A stretch of 63,687 nt of DNA from an uncultured Bartonella sp. (GTDB lineage Bacteria > Pseudomonadota > Alphaproteobacteria > Rhizobiales > Rhizobiaceae). The stretch covers positions 1 to 63,687 of the forward strand of contig NZ_CALYQK010000004.1 in NCBI RefSeq assembly GCF_945285465.1, in the 5' to 3' direction. Shown here piece by piece: positions 1-12,100 of the stretch; the first letter of the stretch is position 1, and every line of letters starts with the position of its first letter. The translations under genes and the position numbers were made by a program. The notes beneath the pieces were generated by a model. It ran no database searches and was not told the origin of the DNA. It saw only the letters and a program-made list of their open reading frames with translations.

Positions 1-582
1 TCCGCAATATTCTTCAAAAAAGAAAACGGTATTTGAAAAAATCTCCGCTTTTGTCGAAAAGTTTAAAGGCATTGGCGGAAAAATATAGCAATTCATCAGA
101 TATCATATTGTTAAAATATTGAGATGGTTAGATTTTTTAAAAATCATCGGTTCATGAACGGCTGTCGTCTTTTCGATTGGATAGCTTTAAAAACTTCATG
201 ACCCGGTCAGATTTATGCTTAACGAGGCAAAAGGTTATAGAGAGCTATTAGTGAGGTTAAGCCGCTTTTTTTAAGGTTAAGAGCGTTATAAAACGCTAAG
301 TGATATTAACCGGCTCGCTAAAGAAGCATGATGGTGTTGTTGGCAGGATGATTTTCGCGAGCTCTTGTTGATGAAGCACAAATATTCTGACCATGCCGGG
401 GCGATAGTCCTTTGAATCGCTGATCATGTTCAAAATCCTTGTGGTTCAGGTTTGTCTAACCTTTCCTATGATCATGCGGCATCTCTAAAATTTACTGCAC
501 CGTTTAATTGAAATGCTCCACAGCTCGTATGCGACCCCACTCTGTGCCGGTCTTTTAGCCCATTTGATGTGTCAACAAAAAA
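1..582. other. intergenic/edge region without a recognisable gene
   Basis: No open reading frame of useful length or recognisable similarity is seen here. The stretch holds a small hairpin (6-bp stem, 282-287 with 292-297, loop ATAA) just after two copies of the octamer AGGTTAAG at about 254 and 273. No T-tract follows the hairpin, so it is not called a terminator. The 3' end of mutS on the minus strand abuts the region. Confidence 0.6.
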
Positions 583-3333
583 CTATTTATCCGACAAGCT
601 CAGTTGCTTTAGCCGATAGAGTTCTTCAAGTGCCTGCTTTGGCGATAGCTCATCAGGGTTGACTGTCTTTAACGCTTCTTCAACCTTTGAAATCGTTGTC
701 GTTGCATTTTTACCACGGGACAAAGCAACAGAAAACAACGGCAAATCATCAATAAGCTTATGGCTTTTGCCAGCAGCCTCGCCCTCTTCCAGTTGGTGGA
801 GAACGTCTTTTGCCCGCGACAACACCGCCTCGGGAAGACCGGCAAGTTTGGCTACTTGCACGCCATAGGAGCGATCGGCCGCACCTTTTCCCACTTCATG
901 AAGAAATACAACCTCGCCATTCCATTCCTTAACCTTCATCGTAACGTTATGAAGACGGTTGAGTTTTTCGGTCAAAGCAGTCATTTCATGGAAATGGGTG
1001 GCAAAAATTGCCCGGCAATGGTTGACTTCATGGAGATATTCAATCGCCGCCCAGGCAATAGAAAGACCGTCGAAGGTCGAGGTTCCACGGCCAATTTCAT
1101 CAAGGATAACAAGCGAGCGTTCGCCAGCCTGATTGAGAATGGTGGCGGTTTCAACCATTTCTACCATAAAAGTTGAACGGCCATGGGCAAGATCATCGGA
1201 AGCACCAACGCGACTGAAAAGGCGGTCGATCACGCCAATATGGGCGGAGCCAGCAGGAACAAACGACCCCATCTGCGCCATAATGGCAATTAACGCATTT
1301 TGACGCAAAAAAGTCGATTTGCCGCCCATATTGGGGCCGGTCAGCAGCCAGATTGCTCCATAATGTTGATCATTGGCTGGCGACAGGTCGCAATCGTTAG
1401 CGACAAAAGGATCCTGCGCCTGTTTTCTCAATGCCTGTTCGACCACCGGATGGCGCCCGGCCACTATTTCAAAATTGAGCGACTGGTCGACAACGGGACG
1501 GCAATAGCCTTGTTCTTCGGCAAGACGGGCAAAAGAAGCCGAAACATCCAACACTGAAAGAGCCATGGCCGCTTCACGAATAAAATCGGCGTGGCTCGAT
1601 ATTTCCTCGACCAGTTTTTCAAATAATTCAAGTTCGATTGTCAAGGCACGATCGGCCGCATTGGCAATGCGAGTTTCCAGTTCTGCCAATTCCGTTGTCG
1701 TAAAGCGCATCGCGTTCGCCATGGTTTGTCGGTGAATAAAACGGCTTTTGGCTTCTGGCGTTTCGGTAAGTGCGGGTGCTTGAAGAGCCGTCACTTCAAT
1801 AAAATAGCCAAGAATATTATTGTGTCGAATTTTCAACGCTTTGACACCGGTTTCTTCAGCATAATGAACCTGCAATTCGGCAATAAAGCGGCGTGATTCA
1901 TCACGTAAAACCCTAAGTTCGTCCAGTTCTTTATTATAATTGCTGCGTACAAAACCGCCATCGCGCTTCAATAGCGGTAAATCATCGGCAAGAATACGGT
2001 CGAGATGCTCATGTAAATCGACGGGCATTTTATCGAGCACCGACAAGGCTTCGCTCAGTTCCAGCGGCAACAAGCAATCGGCAAATAATTGCCTGGTTTC
2101 ATAAATAATTTCAAAACCACGCTGAATTGAAGCCATATCGCGCGGCCCGCCACGACCGACTGCAAGACGCGAAAGAGCACGCGGCATATCGGTTAAACTT
2201 TTCAACGTCACCTGCAACGCTTCGGCGCAGCGCATATCGTTGAGAAAAAACGCCACCGAATCAAGCCTCTCGTTGATTGCAACCGGTGACGTTAATGGTG
2301 CCATAAGTCGCTCGCTTAACAGCCGCGCACCACCGCCGGTCACTGTGCGGTCGATTGCTTTCACCAAGCTTCCATCACGTTGCCCCGTCAATGTTCTTAT
2401 CAACTCGAGATTATTGCGTGTTGACGGATCAATAAACAGACAAGCCCCCTCGTCCTCGCGTTTTGGCCGCATCAATGGCGGGCGCTCGTTGATCTGGGTC
2501 TTTTCAATATAGCCGATAGCAGCTGAAATGGCAGAAAGTTCTGCTCGGCGATAATCGGCAAGGCCGGCAAGAGTGGCAAGTTTGAAATAGTCGCAAATAT
2601 TTCGCTCTGCCTGACTGCTATCGAAAAGACTAGCGGCTTGCGGATTAACAATATGGCCAAGTACGTTAAAAAGCGGACGTAGGGCTTCATCATGAAAAAC
2701 ACCGTCGGAAACAATGATTTCTTGCGGATCAATGCGCATAATATCGGCTAGCAGACGGTCACTTGCGCTGCTACTGACCTTGAAAATGCCGGTGGAAATA
2801 TCTATCCAGGCGATGGCAAATTCATCTTCATCACTGCCTTTTATACGGGAAAGCGCCATAAGATAGTTAGCCCGTGCCGGATCAAGAAGCTTGTCTTCTG
2901 TCAGTGTTCCCGGGGTGACAAGGCGGATCACGTCGCGTCGGACAACCGATTTTGCGCCGCGTTTTTTTGCTTCTGCCGGATCTTCTAACTGTTCACAAAC
3001 GGCCACACGATAACCGCAAGCAATAAGTTTTTGCAAATAATCGTCGGCTGAATGTACAGGCACGCCGCACATTGGTATATCTTCGCCCAGATGTTTTCCG
3101 CGCTTTGTAAGCGCAATTCCTAATGCTTTTGAAGCTTCCAGTGCATCATCAAAGAATAACTCGTAAAAATCACCCATTCGGTAAAATAGAAGATAGTCGC
3201 TATTTGCTGCCTTTATTTCAATATATTGTTCCATCATCGGTGTAACACGCTCTTGCGAACGATTCTGAGTTTCCCCTGCTGTCACGCTTGCGCTTGCTGT
3301 CATACCTGTTTCTGCCTTTTTTGCCCGATTCAT
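583..3333 (-). CDS. mutS: DNA mismatch repair protein MutS
   Basis: Mismatch-recognition ATPase that binds mispairs and small loops and starts methyl-independent repair with MutL. The 916-residue product has the family layout. The mismatch-contacting Phe-x-Glu lies in GDFYELF near residues 54-60, connector and lever/clamp regions follow, and the C-terminal ATPase has a Walker [10 protein letters not shown] near residue 665, then [12 protein letters not shown] and ATHFHE. It is slightly longer than the E. coli protein because of about 30 polar residues before the conserved start of domain I, so a downstream start (the Met-Met at residues 33-34) is possible. It is divergent from maeB, the usual arrangement in rhizobia and Brucella. 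Identification is certain; only the start is open. Confidence 0.97.
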   Translation of the reverse strand: MNRAKKAETGMTASASVTAGETQNRSQERVTPMMEQYIEIKAANSDYLLFYRMGDFYELFFDDALEASKALGIALTKRGKHLGEDIPMCGVPVHSADDYLQKLIACGYRVAVCEQLEDPAEAKKRGAKSVVRRDVIRLVTPGTLTEDKLLDPARANYLMALSRIKGSDEDEFAIAWIDISTGIFKVSSSASDRLLADIMRIDPQEIIVSDGVFHDEALRPLFNVLGHIVNPQAASLFDSSQAERNICDYFKLATLAGLADYRRAELSAISAAIGYIEKTQINERPPLMRPKREDEGACLFIDPSTRNNLELIRTLTGQRDGSLVKAIDRTVTGGGARLLSERLMAPLTSPVAINERLDSVAFFLNDMRCAEALQVTLKSLTDMPRALSRLAVGRGGPRDMASIQRGFEIIYETRQLFADCLLPLELSEALSVLDKMPVDLHEHLDRILADDLPLLKRDGGFVRSNYNKELDELRVLRDESRRFIAELQVHYAEETGVKALKIRHNNILGYFIEVTALQAPALTETPEAKSRFIHRQTMANAMRFTTTELAELETRIANAADRALTIELELFEKLVEEISSHADFIREAAMALSVLDVSASFARLAEEQGYCRPVVDQSLNFEIVAGRHPVVEQALRKQAQDPFVANDCDLSPANDQHYGAIWLLTGPNMGGKSTFLRQNALIAIMAQMGSFVPAGSAHIGVIDRLFSRVGASDDLAHGRSTFMVEMVETATILNQAGERSLVILDEIGRGTSTFDGLSIAWAAIEYLHEVNHCRAIFATHFHEMTALTEKLNRLHNVTMKVKEWNGEVVFLHEVGKGAADRSYGVQVAKLAGLPEAVLSRAKDVLHQLEEGEAAGKSHKLIDDLPLFSVALSRGKNATTTISKVEEALKTVNPDELSPKQALEELYRLKQLSLSDK

Positions 3334-3590
3334 TATTCAATTATTGTGCATCAAAACCGTAACCTATTTAGGTCCGTCGGCGCATATTATTCAATGGCTG
3401 TTTTAACGATTTATATTGGCAACCAACATTGCCAACGCCGTTATCCCCTGATCTGTGATTTAAATTCTCTCAAATAAATAAAAAAACTTGGACTATTGTT
3501 TAAAGTTCATCCATACTTTTGGATTAACATCAGCTCCTAACCGGTAACACAACCCCTGATAATAATGATAGCGCGGAAAATGATAGAAAA

Positions 3591-5885
3591 ATGAGCACAA
3601 AAGATCAAAACAACAAAACTAAAACAACGCCTTATACTGCTTTGGAACAGGAAGCTCTCGACTTTCATAGTCGCGGCCGTCCGGGAAAACTCGAGATTGT
3701 TGCAACAAAACCAATGGCGACGCAGCATGATCTGGCGCTGGCCTATTCTCCCGGTGTTGCCATACCGGTCGAAGTAATCGCAAAAAATCCGGCGCTTGCC
3801 TATGATTACACAGACAAGGGCAATCTTGTTGCTGTCATTTCCAATGGAACAGCTATCCTCGGCCTTGGCCATCTGGGTGCCCTTGCATCCAAACCCGTTA
3901 TGGAAGGCAAAGCGGTTTTGTTCAAACGTTTTGCCGATGTCGATTCCATTGATCTTGAAGTTGATACAACCGATGTTGATGCTTTCATCAATTCGGTGCG
4001 ATATTTGGGGCCGTCCTTCGGCGGAATCAATCTTGAAGACATTAAAGCACCCGATTGTTTTATTATAGAAAGTCGCCTGCGGGAATTGATGAATATTCCC
4101 GTCTTCCATGACGACCAGCATGGCACCGCGATCATCGCAGCTGCCGGTCTTATCAATGCTCTCTATTTGACCGGGCGCGATATGGAACATACCCGCCTTG
4201 TCTGTAATGGTGCAGGTTCTGCCGGAATAGCCTGTATCGAGCTTATCAAGGCAATGGGATTCAAAGCCGAAAACATTACCCTTTGCGACACTAAAGGAAT
4301 TGTCTATGAGGGGCGTGCGGAAAACATGAACCAGTGGAAAGCGGCTAACGCGATCAAGACAGACAAGCGCACGCTTGCCGAAGCTCTTGTAGGTGCGGAT
4401 GTTTTCTTTGGTCTTTCGGCAAAAGGGGCTTTAAAACCTGAAATGGTCAAGTCGATGGCAGCCAACCCGATTATCTTTGCTATGGCCAACCCCGACCCCG
4501 AAATCACGCCGGAAGAAGTAACAAAAGTACGTGATGATGCCATTATGGCAACGGGCCGTTCCGATTATCCGAACCAGATCAACAATGTATTGTGTTTTCC
4601 TTATATTTTCCGCGGAGCACTTGATGTGCGTGCAAGCACCATCAACGAGGAGATGCAAATTGCTGCCGCCAATGCAATTGCAAAACTTGCGCGCGAAGAG
4701 GTACCTGATGATGTTGCCGACGCCTATCGTGGCAACAAGCTGATTTTCGGCCCCAATTATATTATTCCGGTACCGTTTGACCCGCGTTTATTGTCGGCAA
4801 TTCCGACTGCTGTGGCGAAAGCTGCAATGGAAAGTGGCGTTGCTGGAAAACCGATTGCCGATCTTGAAGCCTATGCGCGTGATTTGCGTGCCCGCCGTGA
4901 CCCGATTGCCGCAACAATGCGCGACGTTTATAACCGTGTTCGCCAAAACCCGAAACGCATTGTCTTTGCCGAGGGTGAAGAAGAACAGGTTATGCGGGCG
5001 GCAGTATCTTACGTTAACCAGAAACTTGGCAGTGCTATTCTTGTCGGGCACGAAGATGTTATTATAAAAAGAGCACAACAAGCCGGAATTGACATCCATC
5101 GCGAAGGCATAACCATCATCAATGCGCGTCTTTCGGATCGCAAAGATGCATATGCCAATTACCTTTATAGTAAAATGCAGCGTAAAGGCTGGTTGTTGCG
5201 CGATTGTCACCGTTATATCAACAATGACCGCAACCATTTTGCCGCCTGCATGGTGGCATTGGGCGATGCGGATGCGATGATTACCGGTGTGACACGTAAT
5301 TACGAAACCGGCCTTGCCGATGTGCGCCGTGTTATTGATGTCAAGCCCAACGAACAGCTTGTCGGCATTTCGATTGCTATTTGCCGCGGGCGGACTGTTT
5401 TCATTGCCGATACGGCTATCTCCGAACATCCTGATCCAAAAGAATTAGCCGATATAGCAGAAGAGGCGGCCGATTTTGCCAAGGACATGGGCTATACTCC
5501 AAGAGTGGCATTACTGGCTTTTTCAACCTTTGGTCATATGAAAGGAGAAGGTGCCCAGCGTATTCAGGAAGCAATCAGAATACTCAGGCTACGCAATGTC
5601 CATTTCGAGGTTGATGGCGAAATGAGTGCTGATGTCGCGCTTAATTCAAAAATGATGGAGCAATACCCGTTCATGAAGCTGACAAAACCTGCTAATGTGC
5701 TTGTTATGCCTGGTTACCACTCGGCTTCGATAGCAAGCAAAATGCTACAAGAACTCGGTGGAGCAAACATCATTGGCCCCATTCTTGTCGGCCTTGAAAA
5801 ATCGGTGCAGATTGTGCCGCTCGGAGGACGTGATTCTAATATTGTCACCATGGCAGCCATTGCCGCCTATAATGCAACGAAATAG
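3591..5885 (+). CDS. maeB: NADP-dependent malic enzyme with phosphotransacetylase-like C-terminal domain
   Basis: Cytosolic enzyme that decarboxylates malate to pyruvate and makes NADPH, supplying pyruvate and acetyl-CoA during growth on C4 acids. The 764-residue product is the long MaeB type. The malic-enzyme domain covers about residues 20-430 (LGHLGALASKPVMEGK, and the nucleotide-binding GAGSAGIA near residue 208). From about 450 (IVFAEGEEEQVMRAA) to the end lies a phosphate acetyl/butyryltransferase-like domain, in this family thought to be regulatory rather than catalytic. It is monocistronic: mutS diverges upstream and a strong hairpin terminator follows. NADP preference is inferred from family type. 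Confidence 0.95.
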   Translation: MSTKDQNNKTKTTPYTALEQEALDFHSRGRPGKLEIVATKPMATQHDLALAYSPGVAIPVEVIAKNPALAYDYTDKGNLVAVISNGTAILGLGHLGALASKPVMEGKAVLFKRFADVDSIDLEVDTTDVDAFINSVRYLGPSFGGINLEDIKAPDCFIIESRLRELMNIPVFHDDQHGTAIIAAAGLINALYLTGRDMEHTRLVCNGAGSAGIACIELIKAMGFKAENITLCDTKGIVYEGRAENMNQWKAANAIKTDKRTLAEALVGADVFFGLSAKGALKPEMVKSMAANPIIFAMANPDPEITPEEVTKVRDDAIMATGRSDYPNQINNVLCFPYIFRGALDVRASTINEEMQIAAANAIAKLAREEVPDDVADAYRGNKLIFGPNYIIPVPFDPRLLSAIPTAVAKAAMESGVAGKPIADLEAYARDLRARRDPIAATMRDVYNRVRQNPKRIVFAEGEEEQVMRAAVSYVNQKLGSAILVGHEDVIIKRAQQAGIDIHREGITIINARLSDRKDAYANYLYSKMQRKGWLLRDCHRYINNDRNHFAACMVALGDADAMITGVTRNYETGLADVRRVIDVKPNEQLVGISIAICRGRTVFIADTAISEHPDPKELADIAEEAADFAKDMGYTPRVALLAFSTFGHMKGEGAQRIQEAIRILRLRNVHFEVDGEMSADVALNSKMMEQYPFMKLTKPANVLVMPGYHSASIASKMLQELGGANIIGPILVGLEKSVQIVPLGGRDSNIVTMAAIAAYNATK

Positions 5886-5899
5886 CTTTTTGCTTTCTT

Positions 5900-5925
5900 G
5901 GCTCTGCCTGAAAGGCAGAGCCTTT
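5900..5925 (+). terminator. rho-independent terminator of maeB
   Basis: A perfect 9-bp GC-rich stem (5900-5908 with 5914-5922, loop TGAAA) is followed by TTTC, 14 bases after the maeB stop codon. Confidence 0.8.
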
Positions 5926-6181
5926 CATACTATAAAACGGATTTACGCGCTAAAAACAGAACTGATCTTCGTGTCGTTGGCGACAAAAGCTCGGTCAGGA
6001 CTTATTTTCGTTTTATAAAATTGCTATAGTTAGATACCGATTTTATTAAAATGTAACATAATGTGTTTTGCGATAACCAAAAAACCTGAAAAACAGCTTA
6101 ATAAAAAAGGTATAATTTATCGGTAGAAAAGCGGGCAAAATTCTGTCGCCCGAACTTTTTCTAGGGCAAGGATCGAACGAC

Positions 6182-9100
6182 ATGGCGGAAACAGCATCAT
6201 CAATAAAATGGCTTCTTTCACAACAAACAGAAGTGCGATATTTTCCCGATACAGCCTTTCCCATCCGTTCGACATTCAAGTCTGAGGAAGAGCTATATCA
6301 GCTTGCTCGTGAAATGGCGGAAGGAGTAAAAATTGCTCTACCCGAATATACGCCGTTCGATTTCAGCAAAAGGCTGACAGAAAATTCAAAAATCATTCTT
6401 CATACCTTTCGTGCAACCGATGCGGCGGCGCGCAACAATGAAACAATTACGCCGGCGGCACAATGGCTTTTGGACAACCATTACACAATTGATAAAACCG
6501 TCCAGCAAGCGCGTCGTGATTTTCCGCGCGCCTTTGTCAAACAGCTTCCCCCCTATAAAGGGGAAACGGAATTGCCGCGTATTTTTGCGCTTGCCTGGCT
6601 TTATGTAGCCCACACCGATAGCAGCTTTTCGCTCAAAACATTAACGGCAATGGTCAATGGCTATCAACAGGTCGATGATTTCCAAATTGGCGAATTATGG
6701 GCTTTGCCTTCGGCGGTGCGTATTATTCTTATTGAAAATGCTCGCAGACTTTCATTGCGAATCGAAAAAGCCGGTCTTATGCGCCGCGTTGCCAACCAAG
6801 CAGCTGACAAAATGGCACTGGCGAAAAATGACAGTGATCTGAAGAACATTTTTTCGGTTTATGAAAAGCTTGTTGCAGACCCGACCTTTGCGGCTCACCT
6901 CCTTTACCGGTTGCGGGGGGCATCGGTTGACTCGACAACAGCTCTGAACTGGCTTGAAGACCAATTGCATCGCCATGGAAGCGATCCGGAAAGTGCCACG
7001 GCCGAAGAACATTCCCGTCAATCGACGGGCGGTGTTACGATGGGCAATATTATCCGTGCGTTAAAAGCAATTGACGATGTTGATTGGACGACATGGTTCG
7101 AGAGTGTCAGTCATGTTGATGCCATGCTGCGCGAAAATAGTGATTTTGCCGAAATCGACTTCCAGTCACGCAACAGCTATCGTATTGTTATCGAAAAAAT
7201 AGCGCGTCTTTCGCCGCTAAGCGAGCTTGAGGTGACAAAAAAAGCCCTCGATATGGCGGCAAAAGACAATAAAGAAGGCGCAACAACAAAAGCATCGGTG
7301 GCGTGGTATCTTGTAGGTTCTGGTCGAGATGCGTTTGAAGATGCCTGCAAATATAACCGCCCCTTCAGCACCCGTTTTATGCGCAAATTCCGCGCGATGA
7401 AAATTTTCAGTATCGCTATTCCTGTTTCCGCAATCACGATTCTTATTCTCGCCGCTGTCTATGCTTTATTGCGCTATTCAGGTTTGAGCACCGGTTTATC
7501 GCTGACATTTACCGCTTTAGCACTCTTCCCGACGATGGATACTGCATTTGCCCTTTTAAATACTCTCATCGCATGGACAGTCGAACCGCGCCGTCTTGTC
7601 GGATATGAATATAAGGACGGCATTCCCGAAGAGGCAAAAACACTTGTTGTTGTCCCGACAATGATCACATCACGTGACAACATTGATGAACAAATAAGAA
7701 ATCTTGAAGTCCATTATCTGTCAAATCCGCAAGGGGCGATTTATTTCGCATTGGTTACTGACTGGGCTGATGCAAAAGAAGAAGAAACGGCTGATGATCG
7801 CGATTTGCTCGAATATGCGCAAAAAGGTATTGCCAATCTAAACCAGCATTACCGTGGTGACGGGCAACCATTGTTTTTTATTTTACATCGCCATCGTCTT
7901 TTCAATCCCAGCGAAGGTTGTTTCATGGGGTGGGAAAGAAAACGCGGCAAGCTTCACGAGTTGAACCTGCTTTTGCGCGGAGACCAAGACACAAGTTTCT
8001 TTCCGGCTGATCCACGTTTACCTATGGATTGCCGCTTTGTCATGACGCTTGATTCCGACACAAAGCTTACCCCCGAAGCCGTCACCCGCCTTGTCGGCAA
8101 ACTCAACCATCCATTAAACCGGCCAGTTATCGACCCAAAAACCCGCACCGTCAAAAGCGGTTATGGCATTTTGCAACCACGTGTCACACCATCGCTGACA
8201 ACCGGTGATGAAGCTTCGTTTTTACAACGTGTATTTTCGGTCAACCGTGGTTTAGACCCCTATGTTTTTGCCGTATCCGACACTTATCAGGATCTTCTCG
8301 GCGAAGGGACATATACCGGAAAAGGCCTTTATGATATTGATGCTTTTGAAACGGCTCTTGCCGACAAAGTTCGTGAAAACAGCGTTTTAAGCCATGATTT
8401 GCTCGAAGGTGGTTATGCACGTGTCGGTTTTGTCAGTGATGTCGAAGTGGTTGAAGACTATCCGACCGCTTATAATGTCGATGTCGCGCGCCATCATCGC
8501 TGGATCCGCGGCGACTGGCAATTGCTGCCCTACCTTTTTACGCGTCATAATATCAACCTTATCACCCGCTGGAAAATGCAGGATAATTTGCGGCGCTCGT
8601 TAACGCCGCTCATGTGGATCATCGCTTCTCTTGCAGGCTGGTGTCTATTGCCACTCAATACAGCGGTATTCTGGCAATTATTTCTGGTACTTGGCATGTT
8701 TACGGCACCGACACTTGGTGTCATTCGCAATATTATGCCGACCAGCATGGATAATTCGCTGCGTGGCCATTTCCAGTCGGTGTTCACCAATATTGCCACA
8801 AGCACCGCCGACGTTGCATTGCGCACAACATTCCTTGCCTATTCGGCTTTTTATATGGTCGATGCGATTATCCGTACACTTTATCGCATGTTTGTGTCAC
8901 ATAAACTTTTACTGGAATGGAAAACTTCTGCGGCGACACGTTCCTCGCCCAATACGTTGTTATACTACATCACCACAATGTGGCCCGCATCACTAATCGG
9001 TGTCATTTCCATCGCATTACCGGCATTTCTACATAGTTCTGCGGTTTTTGTCGCACTTCCCTTTGGCCTGGCCTGGTTTTTTTCACCGCTTATAGCCTGG

Positions 9101-12100
9101 ATTGTGAGCCGCTCCGCAGTCATACAGGACTCACTTGAAATCCGTCCATCCGACAAGAACGATTTGCGTCGTATTGCCCGGCGTACCTGGCATTATTATG
9201 AAACCTTTACCGATGCCGAAAACAACTTTTTGCCACCTGACAATTTTCAGGAAGATCCGGTGCCTGTCGTTGCGCGCAAAACATCGCCAACAAACATTGG
9301 CGTCTATCTTCTTTCAACAGTTGCCGCCCGTGATTTCGGTTGGATAAGCTTCGATGACGCTATTTTGCGTATTGATCGGACGTTGAATACAATGGAAAAA
9401 ATGGAACGGTTCCGCGGTCATTTTTACAATTGGTATGAAACCGACACGTTGCGACCGTTGGTTCCCAGCTATGTCTCCACCGTTGATTCAGGAAATTTGG
9501 CCGGTCACCTTGTTACACTTTCTTCGGCACTTAGCGAATGGGCCGAAGCTCCTTCCGTGTTTTTACAAGGTGACCTTGCCGGTCTTCTTGACGTTAATGA
9601 TATATTGCAGGAAACGCTCGACCTTATTCCAGATGATAGGCGTATCTTGCGGCCACTGCGTCGGCGCATCGACGAGCGCATTGCCAATTTCCGCCGGGCT
9701 GTGCGCTCTATTATGGACGAGCCAGAAACAGCAACTTTCCGCACAACAAATCTAACAATCGCTGCAAATGAAATTGGCCGGCTTACAAGTGAACTTAACA
9801 GCGAAATTGGTAGTGCTGAATCACAACGAGCCGTTTCCTGGGCTGAATGCCTTATTGAAACATGTGAAGCCCATGCCCATGATGCGACTTCCGACCATGA
9901 TACGGAAGCGTTGCGTAATACTCTCAATGACCTTGCCACAAAAGCACGCCAATTTGCATTTGATATGAAATTCGATTTTCTCGAACGTCCGGAGCGGCGT
10001 CTATTGTCAATCGGCTATCGGGTTCAGGAAAACGAACTTGATGAAAGCTGCTATGATTTGCTTGCCTCTGAAGCCCGCCTGTCGAGCCTTTTTGCCATTG
10101 CCAAAGGCGATATAAAGGTTGAACACTGGTTCCGCCTTGGTCGTATGCTTGTTCCTGTCGGCTGGAAAGGTGCGCTCCTTTCCTGGTCGGGTTCAATGTT
10201 TGAATATCTAATGCCACCTCTTGTCATGCGTGAACCATTGGGCTCGCTCCTTGACCAGACAAACCGGCTTGTTGTGCGTCGGCAAATTCAATATGCCAAT
10301 GAACGGGGACTGCCATGGGGCATTTCGGAGGCAGCCTTTAATGCGCGTGACCAACAAATGAATTACCAATACTCCAATTTTGGTGTTCCCAGCCTAGGGC
10401 TCCAGCGCGGATTGTCGCGTAACGCAGTCATTGCCCCTTATGCCAGCATCCTTGCCTCACAATATATGCCGACCGAAGCCGTGGCCAATTTAAAACGGTT
10501 ACGCCGTTTGGGCGCGCTTGGCGAATATGGCTTTCATGACTCGGTGGATTTTACGCCGGCACGTGTGCGAGAAGGCGAAAAATATGCCGTTGTCAAGAAT
10601 TACTATGCCCACCATCATGGCATGTCTATTCTGGCTATCAACAATGTTATTTTTGACGGCCGCATGCGCAACCGTTTCCATCGCGACCCGGTCATTGAAG
10701 CGGCCCAACTGTTATTGCAGGAAAAAGCACCGCGTGAAATACCGATGGTGCACGCCAAAACAGCCAACCCGATGCGTAGTGATGCCGGCGGTTTTGAAGA
10801 TGCCCCGATTCGCGTTATTGATAACCCGCTGACAAAACCACGTTCGACAATGTTATTGTCCAATGGTTCCTATTCGGTCATGGTAACGGGTAAAGGCTCC
10901 GGCTATAGCCGCTGGAACAATATTGCCGTTACACGCTTTATGCCCGATGCTGCCGAAGATCAGCAGGGTACATTCTTTTTCTTGCGCGATCCGGAAAGCG
11001 GACGCTGGTGGTCAGCAACGGGCGAGCCAACCCGCGTGGCCGACGAAGAGGCATCAACCGTTTTCACTGAAGAAAAAGCCGAATATTCAAAAACCGTTGA
11101 CGGAATCAAATCGACCGTCGAATGCATTGTAGCATCCGAAGGCGATGGCGAAGGCAGACGCATCGAGCTTATCAATACAACCTCGAAAGATCGTATTCTC
11201 GAAATCACCTCATATGCCGAACTGGTATTGACCACACCGGAAACAGATTCGGCCCATACCGTATTTTCGCGCATGTTTGTCGAAACAGAAATTGCCGACT
11301 CGGGAAGTACGATCTATGCCAAACGACGCAAACGCGACCCGCACGATCCCGATATTCATGTTGCCCATTTTGTTACCGACACTTCCGGTGCCATTCGTGA
11401 TGCCGAAGCAGAAACCGACCGGCGCGTATTTATCGGTCGCGGGCGCTCAATCCGGCGGCCGGCTGCTTTTGACCGCGGAGCCACTTTGAGTGGCAGTCAG
11501 GGATGTGTTCTCGATCCGATTGCGGCTATCCGCTGTCGCATTCGCGTTCCGGCCCGTAAAAAAGCCGGGCTGATCTTCTGGACATTTGCCGCCAATTCAA
11601 AAGAAAAACTCAGTTCGCAAGTTGACTATTATCGTCAGCCAAACGTGTTCCAGCGCGAATTTTCACTCGCTTGGACGCGTTCACAGGTTTCACTATACCA
11701 GCTTGGCATCAAACCGAAAGAATCAATCGTCTATCAGAAATTTGCTGCCTCGCTTATCTATCCTGACCGCACATGGCGTCTGCCAGCCGAAGCATTGGCT
11801 GAAAATCTCGGTAAACAGTCCGATCTTTGGCCGATGTCGATATCCGGCGATTTCCCGATCTTTTTATTAAGACTTGATAACGAGGCCGATCTCGATGTCT
11901 TGCGGGGCCTTTTAAAAGCCCATGAATATTGGCGGATGCGCGGCCTTATTGTTGACATTGTGATTTTGAATGAGCGGGCTTTTTCCTATGTTCAAGACAC
12001 GCAGCGTGCCGTTGAATGGATGTGTGAGGGCTATCGTAACCGAACGGCTGAGGCCGATGGTCGTCAGCATATTTTTACCATTCGCCGCGACCAGATGAAC

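Noticed and set aside
3537-4190. 217-codon minus-strand frame under maeB
   Set aside because: It is an antisense shadow of a conserved gene, as are other long frames opposite pckA, ndvB and maeB.
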